Positions 31,113-40,842 of a stretch of 64,000 nucleotides of DNA are shown piece by piece; position 1 is the stretch's first letter; each line of letters starts with the position of its first letter. The stretch is from positions 407,969 through 471,968 of the forward strand of contig NZ_JAHSTW010000003.1 in the NCBI RefSeq assembly GCF_019145195.1. The letters run 5' to 3'. The notes beneath the pieces were generated by a model. The model did no database searches. It was given only the letters and a program-made list of their open reading frames with translations, and was not told the DNA's origin. Origin of the DNA: Pseudomonas siliginis. GTDB lineage: Bacteria > Pseudomonadota > Gammaproteobacteria > Pseudomonadales > Pseudomonadaceae. Made by a program: the position numbers and the translations under genes.

Positions 31113-31712
31113 ATGACAACCAAGCAACCCGACTGGGAGGCGATAGAACGAGCCTACCGGGCGGGTTCGCTTTCCATCAGAACAATCGCTGAGCGCCAAG
31201 GCGTGAGCGATACCGCTATCAGGAAGAAGGCCAAAGCCCTTGGATGGGCGAGAGACCTTTCTGACCAGGTGCGCAAAGAGGTTCGCAGCAAGCTGGTTCG
31301 CGGAGAGGTTCGCAACGACCAAGGCGCGAACTGCGAACTGGACGCTGAGATCATCGAAGAGGCCGCTGAGGAAGGCGCCCGGGTGGTTCGCAGCCACCGG
31401 CGAGACATTCGCAAGGCGACGAATCTTGCGAACCTCCTGATGGACGATCTGCTGTCGACCATCCAGCGCCGCGAAGAGATCGAAGAAGACATCGAGGCCG
31501 AGACCTCCGAAGACAACAACGGTATGCGCCGAGCCTCAATGCTCGCCGCCGTCTCGCTGCCCAGCAATTCCAAAACACTGTTCCAGCTTTCCTCTGCAAT
31601 GAAGAACCTGCAGGTTCTGGAGCGTCAGGCATACAGCCTGGACGAGAAGGAGAAGACGGACGAAGCCGACGAACTCTCGAAGATGATGGACGAACTATCG
31701 AAGGACGCCTGA
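31113..31712 (+). CDS. Terminase small subunit
   Basis: The 199-residue protein starts with a helix-turn-helix (DWEAIERAYRAGSLSIRTIA, ERQGVSDTAIRKKAKALGWA), followed by helical parts that form the oligomer core (ATNLANLLMDDLLSTIQRRE; LPSNSKTLFQLSSAMKNLQV). It recognises phage DNA for packaging. It is placed directly before the large subunit. Confidence 0.88.
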   Translation: MTTKQPDWEAIERAYRAGSLSIRTIAERQGVSDTAIRKKAKALGWARDLSDQVRKEVRSKLVRGEVRNDQGANCELDAEIIEEAAEEGARVVRSHRRDIRKATNLANLLMDDLLSTIQRREEIEEDIEAETSEDNNGMRRASMLAAVSLPSNSKTLFQLSSAMKNLQVLERQAYSLDEKEKTDEADELSKMMDELSKDA

Positions 31713-31713
31713 C

Positions 31714-33201
31714 ATGAAGCCCGAGCACATGAAGCTGCTCCGGGATAAGCGTTGGCGGTTGAACAATCTCTACTTCATCACCGACAAGCAGGGCAAGAAA
31801 GTCCGCTTCCGGATGACGGACGAGCAGATTGAATACTTCGATGGGATGCACACCCGCAACATCATCCTGAAGGCCCGGCAGCTCGGCTTCACCACTGAAT
31901 GCTGCATCATCCAGCTGGACGCCGCACTGTTCGAGTCGGCCAAGTGCGCGCTGATCGCCCACACCCTGAACGACGCCAAGCGCCTGTTCCGGGAGAAGGT
32001 CAAATATGCCTACGACAACCTGCCTAAAGAGATACGCGCCGCCAATCCTGCTTCTAACGATGCTGCTGGTGAGCTTGTGTTCAGCAAAGGCGGATCGCTC
32101 TACGTGTCCACGTCCTTCCGGGGCGGGACTCTACGGTATCTGCACGTATCCGAGTTCGGGAAGATCTGCGCCAAGTTTCCGCACAAGGCCAGAGAGATCG
32201 TCACCGGCGCCTTCGAGGCTGTCGCCATCGATTGCTTCGTCACGATTGAATCGACGGCGGAGGGGCGGGCGGGCTACTTCTTCGACTACTCGCAGAGCGC
32301 AGAGAAGCAACTCCTATCCGGCACGCCGCTCGGCAAGCTGGACTGGAAGTTCTTCTTCTTCAGCTGGTGGAAGAACAAGGCCTACTGGCTCGATCCGGCC
32401 GATGCGATCATCCCGCAGCGCCTGACCGACTACTTCAACGAACTGTTCGCCAAGCATGGCATCGACACGAACCCGGGACAGCGCGCCTGGTACGCCGCCA
32501 AGGAGAAGACCCTCGGCGACGACATGAAGCGGGAATACCCGTCGATTCCGGCCGAAGCATTCCAGCAGTCGATCGAGGGCGCCTACTACGCCCAGCAGTT
32601 CACCAAGCTGTATGCCGCTCAGCGAATCGGCTCGCTGCCAGACAACAGTCACCTGCCGGTGATGACCTTCTGGGACATCGGCGTCGGCGATTCCACGGCC
32701 ATCTGGTTTGTGCGTCAGGTCGGCGAGCAATACCACGTCATCGATTACTACGAGAACTCAGGCGAAGGCCTGCGGCATTACATGAAGGTGCTCAAGGACA
32801 AGGGATACACCTACTCCGAGCATTGGGGCCCGCACGATATCGACAACCGCGAGTTTGGCAGCGATGCCAAGACCCGCCGCGAGCTGGCCCGTGAGGGCTA
32901 CGACATCGACGGGCAGAAGTACTGCATGACGTTCCAGGTCGTTCCCAAGCTCGGCGTCAACGACGGCATTGAGCAGGCTCGCGAGATCCTGCCCAAGTGC
33001 GCCTTCGATGAGTCGAAATGCGAGGAAGGCATCGCGTGCCTTGAGAACTATCGCAAGGAGTGGGACGACAAGCGCGGCTGCTGGAAAGACAAGCCCCTGC
33101 ACGACTGGACGTCTCACGGCTCCGACGCCCTCCGGTACTTCGCTGTCGCCAAGAGCGCAAGGAAGCCGGTCAAATCAATCAAAATGGGATTCGCACGCTA
33201 A
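31714..33201 (+). CDS. terL: Terminase large subunit
   Basis: The 495-residue packaging motor and nuclease. The ATPase part has the adenine/Walker A region NIILKARQLGFTTECC near residue 50, Walker B FVTIESTAEG near residue 172, and LDWKFFFFSWW. The RNase H-like nuclease part has FWDIGVGDSTAIWFV near residue 322 and WTSHGSDALRYFAV near residue 467, with conserved Asp in both. It shares its stop codon region with the portal start (TAATG). Confidence 0.93.
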   Translation: MKPEHMKLLRDKRWRLNNLYFITDKQGKKVRFRMTDEQIEYFDGMHTRNIILKARQLGFTTECCIIQLDAALFESAKCALIAHTLNDAKRLFREKVKYAYDNLPKEIRAANPASNDAAGELVFSKGGSLYVSTSFRGGTLRYLHVSEFGKICAKFPHKAREIVTGAFEAVAIDCFVTIESTAEGRAGYFFDYSQSAEKQLLSGTPLGKLDWKFFFFSWWKNKAYWLDPADAIIPQRLTDYFNELFAKHGIDTNPGQRAWYAAKEKTLGDDMKREYPSIPAEAFQQSIEGAYYAQQFTKLYAAQRIGSLPDNSHLPVMTFWDIGVGDSTAIWFVRQVGEQYHVIDYYENSGEGLRHYMKVLKDKGYTYSEHWGPHDIDNREFGSDAKTRRELAREGYDIDGQKYCMTFQVVPKLGVNDGIEQAREILPKCAFDESKCEEGIACLENYRKEWDDKRGCWKDKPLHDWTSHGSDALRYFAVAKSARKPVKSIKMGFAR

Positions 33202-34664
33202 TGGCAGACGTCACCTATACCCGCCCGGAATACGACGCGGCACAGTCCCGTTGGCGGCTGGTGCGCGACGTGTGCAAGGGATCCGAGACTGTAAAGGCTC
33301 GCGGCGATGTGTATTTGCCGAAGCCCAACCATCACGACACCAGCCGTGAAAACGTCGAGCGGTACAAGTCCTACAAGCAGCGGGCAGTGTTCTACAACGC
33401 TACGGGGCGTACGAAACACAGCTTGGTCGGCGCGGTGTTCCGCACTTGGCCAACCCTCACTGTCCCCGGCGCACTCGATTACGTGTCTACGGATATCGAC
33501 GGGCAGGGCGTAAGCGTTTACCAACAGTCTCAATCGGTCATTGGGCACCTGCTCGAAGTTGGCCGACACGGCTTGCTGGTGGACTACGCCGCGGTGCAGG
33601 CCGGTACCGTGAGCAAGGCGGACGAGCAGGCGGGTCGCGCTCGCGCGAGTGTTGCGAGCTACCCGGCTGAGTCGATCAGGAACTGGAAGACTCGTAAGGT
33701 CGGCGGTCAGCATCTGCTGAGCCTGGTTGTGCTGCAAGAATCCGTAGATGTCGACACCGATGACGGCTTCGGCAGCGAAAAGGTGACCCAATACCGAGTG
33801 CTGCGCCTGGACGAGGCCGGCGTTTACACCCAAGAGGTGTGGGAAGAGGGAGCAAGCCAGACGGCTATGATTATCCCGCCATTCACCCCCTTGAGTGGCG
33901 CGGGCCAGCCTTGGCGGATCATCCCGTTCCACTTCCTTGGCAGCGAAAACAACGACACCAGCATCGACGACGCCCCGCTGTACGACATGGCGGTGCTGAA
34001 CATTGGTCACTACTGCAACAGCGCGGACTATGAGGACTCTGTCTGGTTCTCTGGTCAGCCGCAGTTCTGGATCTCCGGACTGGACGAAGCATGGCGCGAC
34101 CATCTTGAAGCGAATGGCATCTATGTGGGGTCCAGGGCGCCGCTGACGCTTCCTGCCAATGGCTCATGCGGGTTTGCTCAGCCTGAGCCGAATACGCTTG
34201 TGAAGGAAGCCATGGACGCTAAGAAGCAGGACATGGTGTCGCTCGGCGCCCGACTGATCGAGCGAGGTAGCGCGGTGAAGACCGCCACCCAGGCCGACAA
34301 CGATAGCGCCGCCGAACACAGCGTTCTGTCGCTGGTGGTCAGCAACGTCAGCGAGGCCTACAGCCAGTGCCTGGAATGGATGGCTGAATTCGTGAATGCA
34401 TCCGGCGAAGTGGTCTACAAACTCAACCAAGACTTCAGCCAGATCACTCTGGACGCGACGATCTTGGCGGCGCTGTTCAACGCAGTGCAGGGCGGGAAAC
34501 TGCCGGAGGGCGACTTCTGGCAGTACCTGCGGGATCGAGGCGTGATCAACCCAGAGAAGACGGACGATGAAATTCGGGGTGAACTCGAAGCACAAAGCAC
34601 CGGGCCGGATCTGGATGACGACGACGAGGCAAATCTAAATGGCGGCAAACCAAGCGATCCTTGA
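33201..34664 (+). CDS. Portal protein (DUF4055 type)
   Basis: The 487-residue protein has DUF4055 features: YLPKPNHHDTSRENVERYKS, YKQRAVFYNATGRTKHSLVG, LLEVGRHGLLVDYA, SLGARLIERGSAVKTATQAD. It forms the dodecameric ring through which DNA enters the head. The ATG at 33201 overlaps the terminase stop. Acidic C-terminus (PDLDDDDEANLNGG). It overlaps the next gene by 26 bases. Confidence 0.9.
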   Translation: MADVTYTRPEYDAAQSRWRLVRDVCKGSETVKARGDVYLPKPNHHDTSRENVERYKSYKQRAVFYNATGRTKHSLVGAVFRTWPTLTVPGALDYVSTDIDGQGVSVYQQSQSVIGHLLEVGRHGLLVDYAAVQAGTVSKADEQAGRARASVASYPAESIRNWKTRKVGGQHLLSLVVLQESVDVDTDDGFGSEKVTQYRVLRLDEAGVYTQEVWEEGASQTAMIIPPFTPLSGAGQPWRIIPFHFLGSENNDTSIDDAPLYDMAVLNIGHYCNSADYEDSVWFSGQPQFWISGLDEAWRDHLEANGIYVGSRAPLTLPANGSCGFAQPEPNTLVKEAMDAKKQDMVSLGARLIERGSAVKTATQADNDSAAEHSVLSLVVSNVSEAYSQCLEWMAEFVNASGEVVYKLNQDFSQITLDATILAALFNAVQGGKLPEGDFWQYLRDRGVINPEKTDDEIRGELEAQSTGPDLDDDDEANLNGGKPSDP

Positions 34665-35727
34665 TGCCACGATTCGGCACGCCGTCTTCCTTGAGCAACT
34701 GAAGTCGGGGGAGGTGGCGAAGTTCGCCCCCTTCCTGAAGGAGATCGACCGCTCGATTCGTGAGCGGCTGACCCGGGCGGACCTGACGGACTACACCGTC
34801 GCCCGCTTGGAGCGGCTGCTGAGCGAGGTCGACAGCCTGCTGCTGGGCATCTTCGACCGGTACAGCGAAAAGCTGAACTTCGAGCTGGTGGATATCGCCA
34901 ACTACGAGGCCGAGTTTGAGGCAACTAGCCTGACCCGGGCGGCACCGATTGGCGTCTCGTTCGATGCTGCGGTGCCAGGTGCTGCGGCAATCAGGGCAGC
35001 AATCCTGACAAGCCCACTCAGCGTGCGCGGTGCGGACGGCGGCAAGCTGCTCAAGTCGTTCATTGATGGCTTCACCGCCACGGAGCGGCAACGCCTCACA
35101 GGCGCAATCAGGCAGGGCTTCTTCGAAGGCCAAACCAACTTCCAGATCATCAAAAACATTCGCGGCACCAAGGCGCTGAAGTACAACGACGGCGTCCTGG
35201 CCACGACCAACCGGAATGCCGGTTCGATCGTGCGGACGGCGGTGCAGCACGTCGCTACCCAGGCGCGCATGGAGACGCTGAAAGCGAACTCTGATGTCGT
35301 GCCGTCGGTGGAGTGGGTCAGCACCCTGGATTCGAAGACTACCAGCCAGTGCCGGACGCTCGACAAGCGCCGTTTCAAGCTGACCGAAGGGCCGCGGCCG
35401 CCGATCCACATCAACTGCCGCTCGACGGTGGTGGCGGTGACTCGCTTCAGCGCGATGTTCGCCAAGGACGCCACTCGGGCATCCATCGGCGACGGCGGTG
35501 CCCAGCAGGTGAGGGCAGACCTCACCTACTACGACTGGCTCAAGCAACAACCGGCAGCGTTTCAGGACAAGGCCATCGGCCCGGTCCGCGCCAAGCTGTT
35601 CCGCGAAGGCGGCCTGAGCATCGAACGATTCTCCGAGCTGCAGCTTGATCGTAACTTTTCACCTCTGACCCTTTTGCAGATGAAGGTTCTTGAGCCGCTG
35701 GCGTTTGAGCGAGCTGGACTGAATTGA
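34639..35727 (+). CDS. Head morphogenesis protein (SPP1 gp7-like)
   Basis: The 362-residue minor head protein has a C-terminal SPP1 gp7-type motif: VEWVSTLDSKTTSQCRTLDK near residue 224, then RPPIHINCRSTVVAV near 252. The N-terminal part is helical (YTVARLERLLSEVDSLLLGI). Proteins of this type enter the procapsid with the portal. It is the last rightward gene before the reverse-strand insertion. Confidence 0.88.
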   Translation: MAANQAILDATIRHAVFLEQLKSGEVAKFAPFLKEIDRSIRERLTRADLTDYTVARLERLLSEVDSLLLGIFDRYSEKLNFELVDIANYEAEFEATSLTRAAPIGVSFDAAVPGAAAIRAAILTSPLSVRGADGGKLLKSFIDGFTATERQRLTGAIRQGFFEGQTNFQIIKNIRGTKALKYNDGVLATTNRNAGSIVRTAVQHVATQARMETLKANSDVVPSVEWVSTLDSKTTSQCRTLDKRRFKLTEGPRPPIHINCRSTVVAVTRFSAMFAKDATRASIGDGGAQQVRADLTYYDWLKQQPAAFQDKAIGPVRAKLFREGGLSIERFSELQLDRNFSPLTLLQMKVLEPLAFERAGLN

Positions 35728-35737
35728 GTGTGCGAAA

Positions 35738-36292
35738 TTAAAGGATCCCGAGATAGCGACGAAGCCCTATCCACATCTTGCTAACGCCGAGGCGTTCTTC
35801 TGCGTCTTTTGGATTTTTGTAGGTGTCGAGTGGGTCAACCTTATGTTCCGGCCAGCTTGCGAAGGCATGGATGATAATTGCAGTAACTTTTGGGATTTGG
35901 TCAAAAAACGTCGTTCTGTCGGACCCTGAATAAAACTCAGGCTGACACCTTTCAAGGGGCGCGAGCGCCAGATAAAACTGGTGCCTCCAGTGCTCCTCAT
36001 GGCCTTCAAGTTCTTCAAGGGCCACTTTGTCACGGATGCGCAACTTTGCTCTTTTGTAATCCTCAATCAACCTCGCTGCTGTTAGCCATGCAAGTCGATT
36101 TGGTTTGGGTGGGATGTCGCGAGTATCGCCAACAAGGGATTCGTACGCACGTTCAAGTGTCTTGACTGCAAAGGGTAATAAGCGGTCATCGCGCCTTTCA
36201 TTGACACTTTTCCGAATAGTCAAAAAAGCAAAACCAGCTGACATGGCGCCAGCAAATGCTGCCGCTACGTTTGCCCAATCTCCGATTGTCAT
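35738..36292 (-). CDS. Reverse-strand cargo membrane protein (184 aa)
   Basis: The only leftward gene in the head module. The ATG at 36292 has GAGG upstream. The N-terminus contains one membrane helix (WANVAAAFAGAMSAGFAFLT) followed by a long cytosolic helical part (LRIRDKVALEELEGHEEHWR; KVTAIIIHAFASWPEHKV). A single-anchor protein expressed separately from late genes fits a lysogenic-conversion or exclusion role; no homologue is recognised. It interrupts the gp7-like gene and scaffold gene. Confidence 0.65.
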   Translation of the reverse strand: MTIGDWANVAAAFAGAMSAGFAFLTIRKSVNERRDDRLLPFAVKTLERAYESLVGDTRDIPPKPNRLAWLTAARLIEDYKRAKLRIRDKVALEELEGHEEHWRHQFYLALAPLERCQPEFYSGSDRTTFFDQIPKVTAIIIHAFASWPEHKVDPLDTYKNPKDAEERLGVSKMWIGLRRYLGIL

Positions 36293-36432
36293 TACTTCGT
36301 CCTCAACCCAAATCATCAAATAAGGCGGCTGCCATCGCGCAAGCGCTCATTTGACTACGGCGACCGTTCGGGCGTCGAGCATCTCTATCACTCGCAGGCA
36401 GGGCCTGCACCTACGTCTCTGGGAGACAACCA

Positions 36433-37140
36433 ATGCTGAAATTCCAACTGGATACCCTGGAAGGGGTAGATGAAGCCGTGCGCGCTCTTTACACCGAGAA
36501 GGACGGCAAGTTCGTACTCGGCATTGAAGGTCTGCCGCAGCAAGAAGATGTATCCGGCCTGAAGGCCAAGGTTGATGAGCTGCTCGGCGAGAAGAAAGCC
36601 GCAGAGAAGAAGGCACGCGAAGCTGAAGATGCAGCGCGCCTTGAGCGTGAAGAAGCCGCTCGCAAGTCCGGCAACGTTGAAGAGCTCGAACGCTCCTGGA
36701 CTGAAAAATTTACCCGCCGCGAAGCTGAGCTGAACGGCATGCTGGAGCAGGAGCGTGGAACGCTGAGCGGGCAGATCCGGGATCTGACTGTCGGTCGTAC
36801 CGCTACTGACATCGCCTCTGCACTTGCAGTGCAAGGCAGTGCAAAAGCCCTGTTGCCGCACATCGAGCGCCGTCTGAGCGTCGAGCAGCGCGACGGGAAG
36901 CCTGTTGTGGTTGTCCTCGACGCACAGGGCAAGCTCTCGGCGGCAACGCTGGATGAGCTGAAAGCAGAAATCGCGAACGACGCGGCGTTCGCCCCGCTGA
37001 TCGCGGGCAGTAAAGCATCGGGCGGCGGGGCCGGCGGTGCAGGTGGTGGGGGCGGGGCCCCGAAAGGAAAAATCGGCGGTACCAAAGAGGAACGCACGGC
37101 TGCAATCGCAAGCCGGTTCCCAGATCTCCCTCAATCGTAA
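36433..37140 (+). CDS. Phage scaffolding protein
   Basis: The 235-residue protein starts LKFQLDTLEGVDEAVRALYT, has a long charged coil (residues 45-110), and a Gly-rich segment near 195-212 before the C-terminal GGTKEERTAAIASRFPDLPQ. This plan, placed directly before the major capsid gene, fits scaffold proteins that guide shell assembly and then leave. Confidence 0.85.
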   Translation: MLKFQLDTLEGVDEAVRALYTEKDGKFVLGIEGLPQQEDVSGLKAKVDELLGEKKAAEKKAREAEDAARLEREEAARKSGNVEELERSWTEKFTRREAELNGMLEQERGTLSGQIRDLTVGRTATDIASALAVQGSAKALLPHIERRLSVEQRDGKPVVVVLDAQGKLSAATLDELKAEIANDAAFAPLIAGSKASGGGAGGAGGGGGAPKGKIGGTKEERTAAIASRFPDLPQS

Positions 37141-37151
37141 GGAAATAACTC

Positions 37152-38120
37152 ATGTCCCTGTCGCAAATGCAGGTTTTTAACGAGTACATCATGCCGGCGA
37201 CTCTCGAGACGCTGGATCAATATCTCGCCGCGTTCAACGCTGCGAGCCGGGGCGCTATTGTGCTGTCCCCGGAAGGCTTCACTGGCGACTTCCTCCAAGA
37301 GTCGTTCTTCCAGACACTGGCTGCCGCCCAGCGCCGCGTTGACCGCTACAGCGCCAACGCCGCCGTTGCTGCCACTGACCTGACCGAGCTGAAGAACACT
37401 TCGGTGAAGGTCGCCGGCGGCTTCGGCCCGATCCGCTATGAGCCATCGCAGATGACCTGGCTGGAGCGCCCAACTGCGCAAGGTATCGAAGTCGCGAGCC
37501 GCGCGTTCGCTGAAATCCTGCTGAAGGACCAGTTGAACACTGCGATCGCGGCACTGGTTGCAGCGATCACCGCCCAAGCCGCCGCAGTCAACGATGTGTC
37601 GGCGACCGCAGGCATCACCCACGCCGGCCTGAACAACGCGCATGCGAAGTTCGGTGACGCCAGTCAGAACTTGGTCACCCAGGTGATGCAGGGCACCAGC
37701 TACCACAAGTTGGTCGGCCAGAACCTGGCGAATCAGCAGCAGCTTTTCCAAGCGGGCAACGTCCGCGTGGTGGACATCCTCGGCAAGATCTCCGTTGTGA
37801 CGGATGCCCCGGCGCTGATGCAGGCCGGCACCCCGAACAAGGAAATCATCCTGTCCTTGGTGCAAGGCGCTGCGCTGGTCCACGACGGCCGCGACATCAT
37901 CAGCAACGTCCAGACCACCAACGGCAAGGAGCGCATCGAAACCACGCTCCAAACCGATTACACCTTCGGCTTGGGCCTGAAGGGTTACACCTGGGACACC
38001 ACCACCGGCGGCAAGTCTCCGACCGACGCCGAGCTGGCGACCGGTACCAACTGGGACAAGACCGCCACCAGCATCAAGCACACCGCCGGTGTTGCTCTGA
38101 TCGGTGATGCCTCCAAGTAA
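37152..38120 (+). CDS. Major capsid protein
   Basis: The 322-residue protein follows the scaffold gene by 11 bases. Features fit a major capsid protein of HK97 fold: helical N-arm (QVFNEYIMPATLETLDQYLA), SYHKLVGQNLANQQQLFQAG, NVRVVDILGKISVVTDAP, and C-terminal beta strands (TTLQTDYTFGLGLKGYTWDT). The assignment rests on gene order, size and pattern. Confidence 0.85.
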   Translation: MSLSQMQVFNEYIMPATLETLDQYLAAFNAASRGAIVLSPEGFTGDFLQESFFQTLAAAQRRVDRYSANAAVAATDLTELKNTSVKVAGGFGPIRYEPSQMTWLERPTAQGIEVASRAFAEILLKDQLNTAIAALVAAITAQAAAVNDVSATAGITHAGLNNAHAKFGDASQNLVTQVMQGTSYHKLVGQNLANQQQLFQAGNVRVVDILGKISVVTDAPALMQAGTPNKEIILSLVQGAALVHDGRDIISNVQTTNGKERIETTLQTDYTFGLGLKGYTWDTTTGGKSPTDAELATGTNWDKTATSIKHTAGVALIGDASK

Positions 38121-38170
38121 CCCCTGAATGTCGAGCCGTGCGGTGTGCCCGGCTCGACGAGGTAATGATC

Positions 38171-38755
38171 ATGAGCAACAAAAACATCTGGTACTTGCCC
38201 GGTCCATTCCATCAGTACCAGGAAGATGTGAAGGCGCTGGCCAAGGAAAACGATCTGCGGATTGTCGACGCGAACGCTACCGATAGCCGCGATAATGAGG
38301 CTTACGATGTGCCGGAAGTGACGGTGCGGCAGGTTGATTCGGCACCGATGCTGTTGATCGCAGAAGGCGCAGGTTTTGACGGTACTGCGTTACAGGAGTT
38401 GATCGACAAGTTGAATGCGGAGCGTGACGGCATCGTGTTGCTGATCGACGCCGCTGAAGGTCTGACTGTACTGGAACACCCTGGCGCCGGCGAACTGCCG
38501 ATTCGCTTGTTCGGTGCGCTGAAATCCATTCATGAAGGCTTTGAAGCGCTGACGGGTGAGCGTGATAACTTGGCGGGCGAGGTTGGATCGCTCCGCGCTG
38601 AAGTCGAACGTCTCAAGGCGGTAGCAGAGCCGGTCGACAATGCTGAGAAGATCGCAAGCCTCAAAGCCCAACTCGACGCGGCCAATGTGCCGTATCGAGC
38701 GAATGCTTCGGTAGAATCGCTGGAAAAGGCGGTAGCTGATCTGCAGCAGGCGTAA
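38171..38755 (+). CDS. Hypothetical head protein with HeH-like C-terminus (194 aa)
   Basis: The ATG at 38171 has GAGG upstream. The N-terminal half begins NKNIWYLPGPFHQYQEDVKA. A helical coil follows near residues 130-160. The C-terminus (IASLKAQLDAANVPYRANAS then VESLEKAVADL) is a small HeH/SAP-like helix pair common in phage head proteins. It may decorate the head or join head and tail. Confidence 0.6.
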   Translation: MSNKNIWYLPGPFHQYQEDVKALAKENDLRIVDANATDSRDNEAYDVPEVTVRQVDSAPMLLIAEGAGFDGTALQELIDKLNAERDGIVLLIDAAEGLTVLEHPGAGELPIRLFGALKSIHEGFEALTGERDNLAGEVGSLRAEVERLKAVAEPVDNAEKIASLKAQLDAANVPYRANASVESLEKAVADLQQA

Positions 38756-38812
38756 CAGTCCGGGTGCCCGGTAACGTGGCATCCGATCCAAAACATCACA
38801 GCGAGCTGATTC

Positions 38813-39316
38813 ATGACTCTCATCATTGAGGACGGTACCGGCAAGCCTGACGCCGAAAGCTACGCATCCGCCGAAGACCTGGCCATGTACGCCGTGAAGT
38901 TCGGCGTTACCATCCCGGCGGAGGTGCCAGCACAGGAAGCGCTGCTGCGCAGGGCCGCGCTGGCAATGGATGGCATGACGTGGAAAGGGCGAAAGTCCAA
39001 CAGCGAGCAGGCCTTGTCCTGGCCGCGCCAAGGCGTTGAGCTGGACTACGAGATCAAGCCTGACAACTACCTGCCGGCGCGGATCCAGTACGGGCAAATG
39101 GCGCTGGCTGCCGAGATCCACACTGACGACGTCGACCCGATCGAGAAGCGCAAAGGCGCGGTGACGCTTGAGCGTGTCGAGGGCGCGGTAACCCGCGAAT
39201 ACGCGACCATCCCAAACACCAGTGGCCGACTGTTGCCGGCGGCGCCGGACCGGCCGAGCGCCACGCAGTTTGCTGACTATCTACAGAAGCGCGGTCTGTT
39301 CGCAGTGCGCGCATAG
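38813..39316 (+). CDS. Head-tail connector, DnaT-like/gp6-like protein
   Basis: The 167-residue protein shows the DnaT-like connector pattern: EDGTGKPDAESYASAEDLAM, ALLRRAALAMDGMTWKGRKS, ALSWPRQGVELDYEI. Database entries of this family carry a DnaT-like name, but gene order shows an adaptor between portal and tail. Confidence 0.8.
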   Translation: MTLIIEDGTGKPDAESYASAEDLAMYAVKFGVTIPAEVPAQEALLRRAALAMDGMTWKGRKSNSEQALSWPRQGVELDYEIKPDNYLPARIQYGQMALAAEIHTDDVDPIEKRKGAVTLERVEGAVTREYATIPNTSGRLLPAAPDRPSATQFADYLQKRGLFAVRA

Positions 39317-39332
39317 CTGAAACGGAGCCACC

Positions 39333-39701
39333 ATGGCCTTCTACGACGAAATGGCCGTGATGGCTCTGGAGATGATCACAGAGTTCGGCCAGCCCGTGAC
39401 CATCAGCAAGACGGAACCGGGCGAGTACGACCCGGATATCGGCGGCGAAGCGCCTGGCGCAACCGTCGAGCAAATCGCCCAGGGCGTCCTGCTCGACTTC
39501 ACCGGTATCGAATTCCAGAACAACAGCCTCATCCGGCAGGGCGACAAGAAGCTCAAGATCGCCGCGCAGGGGCTGGAATGGGTTCCGGATCTGCTGAACA
39601 AAGTGATCATTCAGGGGCGCACCTGGTCAATTGTGCCGCCGTTGAAAGAGGTGAATCCCGCCGGGACGCCGATCCTGTATGAGTTGCAGGTGCGGTCATG
39701 A
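39333..39701 (+). CDS. Head-closure (stopper) protein
   Basis: The 122-residue protein is beta-rich (GVLLDFTGIEFQNNSLIRQG; KLKIAAQGLEWVPDLLNKVI) and sits between the connector and gp10-like genes, the place of head-closure proteins. It overlaps the next gene by four bases. Confidence 0.7.
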   Translation: MAFYDEMAVMALEMITEFGQPVTISKTEPGEYDPDIGGEAPGATVEQIAQGVLLDFTGIEFQNNSLIRQGDKKLKIAAQGLEWVPDLLNKVIIQGRTWSIVPPLKEVNPAGTPILYELQVRS

Positions 39702-40354
39702 CGAACAAGTACGCGAGCATGAATGGCAGCTTTGCCGAGAACATCCGCGACTTCGCCGAGCGCGCAAAGGGTGGTATTGACGCGACCATCCGAGAGATCG
39801 TCATCGAGATCGGCAGCAGTGTTATTCGCATGTCGCCGGTGGGTAACCCGGAAATATGGGCTGCCAACGTTGCACACCGCCAGGCGAACACTCGCGCGGC
39901 CGATGACTACGACTTCAAGGTCGCAGTGCGCAACACGATCATCAACCTCAACGAATCGAACTTCACGAAGGCCGGCAAGCTGCGGCGGGGCGTCAAGTAT
40001 GCCAAGCCCCTGACAAAGACCGAGCGTGACCAGAATTTCAATGTGAATGGCCTGGTGGCGGGCAAGGATTACGTCGGCGGGCGGTTTCGTGGGAACTGGC
40101 AGTTTTCCATCGGCACACCCTCAGAGGGCACGCTTATTCAGGCCGATCCTGCTGGCGGTGTGACGCTGGCCAAGCTACGACTACAGGTCCAGGCTCTTAC
40201 GGCTGGCGAGACAGCCTACATCGTGAATAATCTCCCGTACGGCATCCCGCTGGAGTATGGGCATTCGACCCAGGCACCCGGCGGCATGGTCCGAATCACC
40301 CTGGCCCGCTTCCAGCAGATCGTCGACGAAGCCACAAGGAACAACCTGGTATGA
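39698..40354 (+). CDS. Neck/tail-completion protein (HK97 gp10-like)
   Basis: The 218-residue protein has the gp10 pattern: FAERAKGGIDATIREIVIEI, SSVIRMSPVGNPEIW, AYIVNNLPYGIPLEYGHSTQ then APGGMVRITLARFQQIV. It helps join heads and tails. It overlaps both neighbours by four bases. Confidence 0.82.
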   Translation: MTNKYASMNGSFAENIRDFAERAKGGIDATIREIVIEIGSSVIRMSPVGNPEIWAANVAHRQANTRAADDYDFKVAVRNTIINLNESNFTKAGKLRRGVKYAKPLTKTERDQNFNVNGLVAGKDYVGGRFRGNWQFSIGTPSEGTLIQADPAGGVTLAKLRLQVQALTAGETAYIVNNLPYGIPLEYGHSTQAPGGMVRITLARFQQIVDEATRNNLV

Positions 40355-40770
40355 GCCACGCCATTATCGCGTCCATTTACGAGGCCAAGCTGATTGCCTG
40401 GAGCAAGGCCCGGACGGAGCCGATCAAGGTTGTGTTCGAAAACGTCCAGTACGAACCAGCCGATGGGGAGACCTACCTTCGTGCATTCGCGCTACCAGGC
40501 GATACAGCCAGCAGCACGCTCGCCGGCGACCATCGCGCTTTCATCGGCGTCTACCAGGTCAGCATTGTGGCTCCGGCCAATACCGGCAAAGCCAAGACGA
40601 ACCCACTTGTGGCTGAGTTGAGCGCGCTGTTCCCGGTTTATGCGCGAGACACAAAGGCAGGTCTCACCGTCGTTACGATGTCGCCAGTCGATCCCGGCCC
40701 TGGCATTCCTGATCCGCCCACATACACCGTGCCGGTATCGTTCGAATACCGAGCTGATATCGCCACTTGA
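40351..40770 (+). CDS. Tail terminator protein (DUF4128 type)
   Basis: The 139-residue protein starts SHAIIASIYEAKLIAWSKAR and contains YLRAFALPGDTASSTLAGDH and FIGVYQVSIVAPANTGK, the DUF4128 pattern of proteins that cap the tail tube (lambda gpU role). It precedes the tube protein by 72 bases. Confidence 0.82.
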   Translation: MSHAIIASIYEAKLIAWSKARTEPIKVVFENVQYEPADGETYLRAFALPGDTASSTLAGDHRAFIGVYQVSIVAPANTGKAKTNPLVAELSALFPVYARDTKAGLTVVTMSPVDPGPGIPDPPTYTVPVSFEYRADIAT

Positions 40771-40842
40771 TTCCGCCCGCTGGGCAAGCCCCGAAACCCG
40801 CCTCTGTGCGGGTTTTGTCATTTCTGAAAAGAGGAAACACCC

